A DNA stretch of 64,000 nucleotides, from the NCBI GenBank assembly GCA_025642065.1, contig JAODUP010000032.1:969501-1033500 (forward strand), written 5' to 3'. Below, piece by piece: positions 58,066-64,000 of the stretch. The DNA comes from Paralvinella palmiformis (taxonomy: Eukaryota > Annelida > Polychaeta > Terebellida > Alvinellidae). The notes under the pieces are model-generated. The model had not been told where the DNA came from and ran no database searches. It saw only the letters and a program-made list of their open reading frames with translations. Both the position numbers and the translations under genes were made by a program. Numbering within the stretch: position 1 is the first letter of the stretch; each line of letters starts with the position of its first letter.

Positions 58066-58409
58066 TGAAAATAAATATGGAATATATCCGTTGCATTCTT
58101 TTGTGGAAAACATATTAGGACCAGTTGGTTAATGTATATGATCTGTTAAGTGGAATTAGCGTAATCATTAATACATAACAAGTATTTTGGCATACGTTTT
58201 CAACACGCAGTATTGTTTTGAGTGAGTTGGTGACCAATAAAATACCCAAGGTCCAATTGGCTTGATATCTGAAGCTCTATAAATAAGGGGGTAGAGCTAT
58301 TGAAATCTCTAGTTGTACTCGGGCTTGCCATCAGAATTTGCTGAAATGTTTGGGCAACTTTCGTGACATGATGGTCCGCCACTTTAATGAAGGAATTTAT
58401 CGACGAGTA

Positions 58410-58650
58410 TGGGTTCCAAACAGAAGGTCATTGCCCAAGTTCTTGGGACAGCACAGGGAACAGTCTCAAAGGTGCTTAAGATAAATCGTGAGACGGGCGT
58501 ACGCACACCCAGAGCTAGACCCGGACGTCCTCGTAAGGCAACAGAAAGAGAAGACCGTTATCCGCTACGTTTGTGCTGAAATGGGCGTACCATGTCAGCA
58601 AACACCCTTCGTGCTGAGTGGTTACGGTTCACTAATACCGCTGCATTCAG
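58410..58650 (+). pseudogene. Tc1-like transposase N-terminal fragment
   Basis: ATG at 58410 opens 57 codons with a helix-turn-helix VIAQVLGTAQGTVSKVLK and the GRPR hook (RARPGRPRKATEREDRY) that bind the inverted repeats in Tc1 transposases. It stops at 58579 after a shift; MSANTLRAEWLRFTNTA continues in another frame. The catalytic DDE domain is absent. It lies just upstream of glycosyltransferase duplication unit B. Confidence 0.78.
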
Positions 58651-59129
58651 AATGTTAGTGAATCTGCAATTGATCCCTTACGTGAATACCTTAAATGATC
58701 TTTGTCGTATATCGATCTATGAAATCTAGATTATAATTGTAGATGATATTGTTTTAGAAACACTTTACAATAAAGGCCACATCCACCTTGAGTGGCATTA
58801 TATGTAAGTAATGACCTACCTCCTTTTTCGATTAATGTATTTTAACGATCATGTACACTTGAGTACTGGTACACCGCCGTATTTTGCTTGATTGACTAAA
58901 TCAATGAAAAGGCGACAGAAGCAGAATTAAGATTTAATTATTTTCATAACCTTTACTGTGGCACAAGTACAAACAATATGTCATCTCGTGCTTCATTTGT
59001 GTTAACGATCTCATCCGTAAAGGATTGGTGCAATTAAAACACATTTATAAACAAATATGTGATGTTTGATATTTATATTCAATCTATGAGTATTGATTAT
59101 TTATTTAATTTTCTATCTATGAATGCTGA

Positions 59130-59330
<201 letters not shown>

Positions 59331-59462
59331 GTAAACACACAATATGAACGCTATGTGAAGATTCTACATAATAATTTTGAAAGAAATTCCTTTCAACTCG
59401 GATAACGTACACTAACAAGGAAACGCAAAATAAAAATGATTACTACGCCAGGAAACAAATTT

Positions 59463-61182
59463 ATGGGTAAGTTAATTTAAATAGAACAAAATAGGCAGTG
59501 TAGATAACCACTCACATATTTTCAAAAAACTATTATAACTGTTTCAATTTATATATACAAAGTGTATCTAAGTATATATTCACATTTATAATTTGTATTT
59601 ATCATCAATCACTTTCAGAACGAAGAATCTTGAGAACAGTGACCACAAAAGTAGCATTAATGTCAATTTTACTTCTATTGATAAGTGTTGGATACTTGTA
59701 TTCTAACGTAAATGAATACAGCCATTTCAATATTAGCTTCAACAAACATTTTTCAATTTACCATCAAACAAACTTCCGTCACAAAGAAGATACAGATGAA
59801 GACATCACAAGGACTGCCGATTATAAAACTTTTGACTCTTTTATTGATGCTGTCCAATACTATGCCGTGAATAACACCATTGTGGTGGCATCATTTGATA
59901 TTACCTACGTATCAATGGCACTGAATTTATTTCTGACTTCGTTTAGAAAGTTTAATATTAATAATCACTTATTTGTTGCTTCTGATCATCTTGGATGTGC
60001 TGAATTGTTATCTCATGATGCTCACTGTATCCAGTATATGAATCTGAGCATTTCAAAGAGTCCGAGTTACTTTTATGAACCTGATTATAACATAAAGGCT
60101 TGTATCAAACCCAAAATTGTATTGGACTGCTTGAAAGCGGGTTTTGACGTGCTCCTGGTCGATGTAGATATTATATTTCTGAAGAATCCGCTTCCATTTA
60201 TTAGTAATTACAGTGATTGTGATTTCATAACTCAAATTGACCCTTACTTTGGTGATATAAACTCGGGATTCTATCTGGTAAAAGCTAGCTCAAGTGGCTT
60301 GGAATTGTTTACAAAAATTGTCGAAATGATTAATGGTACATCGAAAGGCGACCAAGAATATGTTAACGACGCTCTACATGAGCTAGGAGAGAGCATCAAA
60401 ATACAACGTCTCTCTCCTGAACTCTACCAACTCGGAAGTGTATTCTTCACGGAAGGTAATCGTGCATTTGCTGGTGATAATCCATGTACTGATTGTATAA
60501 TCGTTCACAATAACTACATCGTTTCATTGGAAGCTAAGATATATCGCTTTAAAGAATATGGAATGTGGAGTGTTGATATAGGCGACTATTACAGCGATAA
60601 AACTAGAAAGTACATCAAGTACGGGAATCCAATAGATTTCGGAGCTCGGGAAGAGTTTGGATGTAATAATACGATGGAAGAGTTTCTCTAAAGACTGCAC
60701 TAATAATTGGACACATTCTCAACAGGACAGTCATCATGCCACGTTTTCACTGTGACGGGAAAATACACATATGTCACTTTGGTTTTCGTTTCTATGTCAG
60801 AAGATTGGAATTATATTTACCAGTTTTGGAGACATATCGGGAAAATGTGTTCTTGGAACATCCACTTGTACCAGAAAGTACAAAGAAATCAGTTTCAGAA
60901 ATGTTTGTCTTTGACAATCCAATATGGCAAACACTAACTAGAAACGACAAGAATCAAACAACAAATGTAAAAGTTATGAAGACAGAACAATATAACATCT
61001 CTGACAGTGATATAAAACGATGGTTCGGATCTGAAAGTTCTCAGGTGCTTCAGTTTTACTCGTTATACAACGAAATATATTGCGAGGATTCGGAACTTAG
61101 ACATTTCCAGAATACCATAAACAGTGCTATACAAACATCAGATGTTGTGCAGTCTGGACAGAAGCATATTTCTGTACCATAA
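59463..61182 (+). pseudogene. Tandem copy B of the glycosyltransferase, frameshifted after the first module
   Basis: This is a close duplicate of copy A at 51.06 kb. Coding exon 1 is 59463-59466 (ATG plus one base, then GTAAGT) and exon 2 begins at 59619 after ACTTTCAG, giving M-E-R-R-I-L, the anchor and the GT77-like module. The DxD is present as VDVDIIF, and INSGFYLVKA and DQEYVN are intact. In the segment encoding N-T-M-E-E one A present in copy A is missing near 60680, so the frame ends at a TAA finishing at 60691 and would give a 358-residue protein lacking the second module. The old C-terminal frame is still open from 60736 to 61182 and almost identical to copy A, so the break is recent. 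It may be a pseudogene, a functional single-module enzyme, an allelic variant or a base-calling error. Confidence 0.8.
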
Positions 61183-61249
61183 CCATCGGATTGATGTATT
61201 TATTAATTCCGATTAAGTTACTATAAATTGTTGATGTTGTTCAAATGTT

Positions 61250-62159
61250 ATGATCTGGTATGTCATACTGATTGCACTGAGGGTAGCCAACACGGCTTCT
61301 TTGAATGCAAGATTGTATGATGAGAAGGGAAAAGGTCACGTATTCTTATTTCAGATGGCACAAATAATATGTGCCTATCTTGATCCATATAAAGTAAGGT
61401 CAGAGATACTCTGGCTTAGCCATCCTCGTGACCTTAACTTCCCCCGTGTTCAATCTAACTACTTCTAACTGACATCGTATTTAGTTCATTTAAATAAATC
61501 TGACAGCTAGGCAGATGCTTCTTGTTACAAGTGTATAAAACAATCATCTTAAAGAATTTCACCATTTGTTTTCTTTATCCATTTCAGTAACATATGAGGC
61601 TGTTTGGACCAACTATGCTGTAATATTAGGAAATAAGCTTTTCTTCCGAACATACATATTTGGCTGCACTTGCAAATATATTTAGACAAGAGCGACAAGT
61701 GACATTTATTTTTGAATTGGATCATTCAAATAATGTAAAATAGTATGGATTTAATAGATCATATATCAATCAGCATGAGACATCCATCATGAAAGGTCAC
61801 GAATTAGTTACTTAAGACGTTAATAACACGTTTAAAACACGAATAATCACATGCATTAATGGAAAATATTGACATGATGAGTCCTGGGTTCTCCTTATGG
61901 TCGCCAGGTGTGGGAGTACAACTGGCAGAAGGGTAATTAGACCAGTAGCCAGTTTTATAAGAAAATAGTATAACAACAAAGAGATCAATGGTGAATAATG
62001 TCATCAGAGAAGGCCACAGTTTCCTGTTCAACTAGTTAGTTGCCCCTGTGTGTACTGCAACTACAGGCTGAAACAGTTATTTCCACTATCACCATCAATT
62101 GCATGCTGTCACAACAATGAGTGTGTCTCACTAAGTCAACTAAACAATTGACCATTTTG
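61250..62159. other. No gene recognised
   Basis: Sequence downstream of duplication unit B. A short plus frame (61250-61468) and a minus frame (62031-61804) have no recognisable similarity. Confidence 0.4.
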
Positions 62160-62465
62160 GCACCTGTTGGTAAAAAAATTTTTTCGGGCCAAATTTTAAA
62201 GGACACCCAAATCTTTTTTTACGGGGGAAAAGGGATAAAGGGTTTTGTTTGTATATTCATAAAGCAATAAAAATTTAAAACATTGGGGTTTCCCATCGAT
62301 GTTGGTAAAATCCAATGTCGGTTTAACCCCCCCCCAAATTCAGAAACCCAAATTTTACCACCATAAAAATAAAAGAAAAGTGTTAGTGAGGGGGACTTAA
62401 AACCCCAAAGACAAAACCCTTTATGTATTAAAACAACACGTACACAAAAGTGAACCATATCTATG
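62160..62465 (+). repeat. Homopolymer-rich copy of a duplicated segment
   Basis: Aligns loosely with 62620-62940 (shared GTTGGTAAAA..., long C run, TTTACCA, AGTGTTAGTGAGG, AACAACACGTACACA). Runs of G, A, T and C are lengthened throughout, giving the look of poor base calling. Confidence 0.55.
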
Positions 62466-62619
62466 GCCACACACTAAATGCAGTTATTAAACGGCAAATG
62501 AGGTCAATCATTAACGGAACCACTTCAATTGTTGATCCAAAGGTAATCACTCAGACTCCCATATTGCCATTCATTTCTCAGTGAACTATGCCAAGCAATA
62601 GCATATGAAAAAAGGGAAA

Positions 62620-62940
62620 ACACTCTTTTTTTCTGTGCCAAATTTAATTAAGGACATCCAATCATCTGCCACTTTCCTGATTACGAGTGGCTCTATACAA
62701 GTTTGGTATCAAGGTTTTGATTGTTAACCATACACCACTGCAGATAAAAATGATAAAATTGAGGTCAAACAGATGGAGGAAATCGGAAAGCCAAGTGTCG
62801 CTTTCCCCCCCCCCCCTATCGAGGAACCAATTTTACCATCCATCAGCAACAATACAAGTAAAAGTGTAGTGAGGTTGGATGACGGTTAATCACCAAATCA
62901 AGGAGGACCTATGTATATCACAAACCAACACGTACACAGA
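62620..62940 (+). repeat. Second copy of the duplicated segment
   Basis: Normal-complexity counterpart of 62160-62465, with a C run at 62805, TTTTACCATCCATC, AGTGTAGTGAGG and CCAACACGTACACAGAG. No coding content. Confidence 0.55.
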
Positions 62941-63079
62941 GAGTAAATAGCCTTCCTTGCAGCATGTAAACATGAGAAACCATACTTCTTTATAAACGAA
63001 CTTGATCAGTTAAGCGTATGATACGAAAATCTGGCTGGAAAAAAATATTACAATTACACCGAGAAAAGGTGGATCTCTC

Positions 63080-63722
63080 TCTTGTGATTCTGCTACCAAA
63101 GAAGAAGGCGGAAATTTCAATTGCTTAGTGGTAATGGTAGAGCAACTAGCACGCACAAAACCCAAATATTTATCCACAAATATTGTGAGCGAAGCAATAC
63201 AATCCACGTTCGTCAGAATTATGACAGGAGAGACCACAGATACAGATACTTAAACAAATGTATATATGCACACGCTCTGTTAACATGTCTTCGAGCTATG
63301 AAATGAATGAAAAGGTTTGGGAGATTTGCCGAATTTCAGGAAACAAAGGGATTGACCATAACCAATGTTCTCATATAAATACATCTTTCTTGGTCAGTTT
63401 ATTTACAAACAAAAGAGGACGGGGTTTGATGAGGACAACAACCATGAGTGGTCATCTGATTGTAGTCCAGCAACGAATAACAGAAAAGTACCCAAAGACC
63501 AAACACAGTACCCACTGTACAAAACACTTTCTTCAGCTTGTCACTGTGGACAGCTGCACCACAGAGGTCATTAAACTTAAGCACTTCACGACTACATTTC
63601 AAGAACCAACCTTCTTCCCCACAAACAGTGCCAAGAGGAAATATATTTTGAAAGTGGCAATGAAAGATGGCAACACAAGTTCTGTGAACTGTCATGTCAT
63701 GGCAACACAGCAACACAACTAG
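63080..63722 (+). pseudogene. DUF4371/zf-MYM-type hAT-derived protein fragment
   Basis: The plus frame 63258-63722 contains VVQQRITEKYPKTKHSTHC and FLQLVTVDSC, then FTTTFQEPTFFPTNSAKRKY. In this family the text VQxxI...P...YxHCxxHxLNLVLVDS and FFxxSxRRxxIL is typical; it belongs to domesticated and mobile hAT transposases of the ZMYM1/52-kDa-repressor type. In a neighbouring frame GFDEDNNHEWSS corresponds to the GYDGASNMSG box. Upstream text (GETTD, about 63225) may be the DETSD region. The frame shifts imply a decayed copy. Confidence 0.5.
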
Positions 63723-64000
63723 TACCAACACACCCAGCCAACTATACGATGCACTTGAAAAGATAAAGAACAAGTCGAAAGATCAGTCAGCAAACGACGC
63801 ACAGTCATTTTTGAACACCCTTTTAATGTTCCAAAGCATTATAATAACTGTCATAATACACAACATTGTTAGTTTTATTCGTGCACTATCAATTGCACGG
63901 GAAGCAAAAATAAGTAACCTTGTATCTGACCATTAGGATGCTCAGAACGTAATTTTAATGACGTAATCAATGCGGTATGAAAATGTCTCTTACCACATCT

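Noticed and set aside
61804..62031. Minus-strand 75-codon frame near the duplicated gene
   Set aside because: No similarity to any family I know and no splice signals.

Overview
This is an AT-rich (A+T-dominated), intron-containing, repeat-saturated animal nuclear sequence. The mix of CR1/L2-type and Jockey-group LINEs, tRNA-SINEs, hAT and Tc1 DNA transposons, tyrosine-recombinase retroelements, Ty3/Gypsy elements and long (TA)n/(CA)n arrays, together with the type of host genes seen, fits a lophotrochozoan, most likely a mollusc. The species cannot be named from the sequence alone. Nothing looks bacterial or organellar.

Host genes. (1) 1.6-9.8 kb, minus strand: an ankyrin-repeat protein gene. 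Two exons with clean splice sites and matching phase are certain (4439-3990 and 3678-1580). A candidate first coding exon lies at 9833-9650, and the gene runs off the left edge through a splice donor. (2) 51.06-52.82 kb, plus strand: an intact type II membrane glycosyltransferase of 522 aa. It has a GT77-like N-terminal catalytic module with a DxD motif and a second, O-fucosyltransferase-like C-terminal module. (3) 59.46-61.18 kb: a tandem copy of gene 2 that carries a 1-nt deletion and stops after the first module. The two copies share about 2.3 kb including flanks. Each begins with an exon holding only ATG plus one base of coding sequence.

Mobile elements fill most of the rest. 0.2-15 kb: a hAT family with ends GACATGGGGTCAATTCC (several copies, two carrying a tyrosine-recombinase cargo), a second hAT family into which one of these is nested, a LINE split by a small inverted-repeat element, and microsatellites. 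14.9-18.2 kb: an internally deleted minus-strand LINE and an L1-type ORF1 fragment. 20.5-23 kb: arrays of imperfect palindromic repeats and a chromodomain Gypsy relic. 26.5-31.5 kb: a dispersed repeat, a nearly full-length but frameshifted CR1/L2-type LINE with a PHD-like ORF1, and a NADAR-domain fragment. 32.9-37.9 kb: a tRNA-SINE, a decayed large ORF of a dispersed invertebrate family, and the inverted partner of the 26.6 kb repeat. 38-44.7 kb: compound microsatellites, a LINE 3' half and a second SINE. 44.7-50.5 kb: an L1-type ORF1 relic fused to an IMPACT-like domain, a LINE, and a Gypsy relic in which integrase precedes reverse transcriptase. 53-58.7 kb: Gypsy, LINE and Tc1 fragments between the two glycosyltransferase copies. 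62-64 kb: a duplicated segment with homopolymer-smeared bases, and a DUF4371/zf-MYM (hAT-derived) fragment.

Large stretches (for example 18.2-20.5, 23.1-26.5, 31.6-32.9, 37.9-39.4 and 56.1-57.8 kb) hold nothing I can identify.
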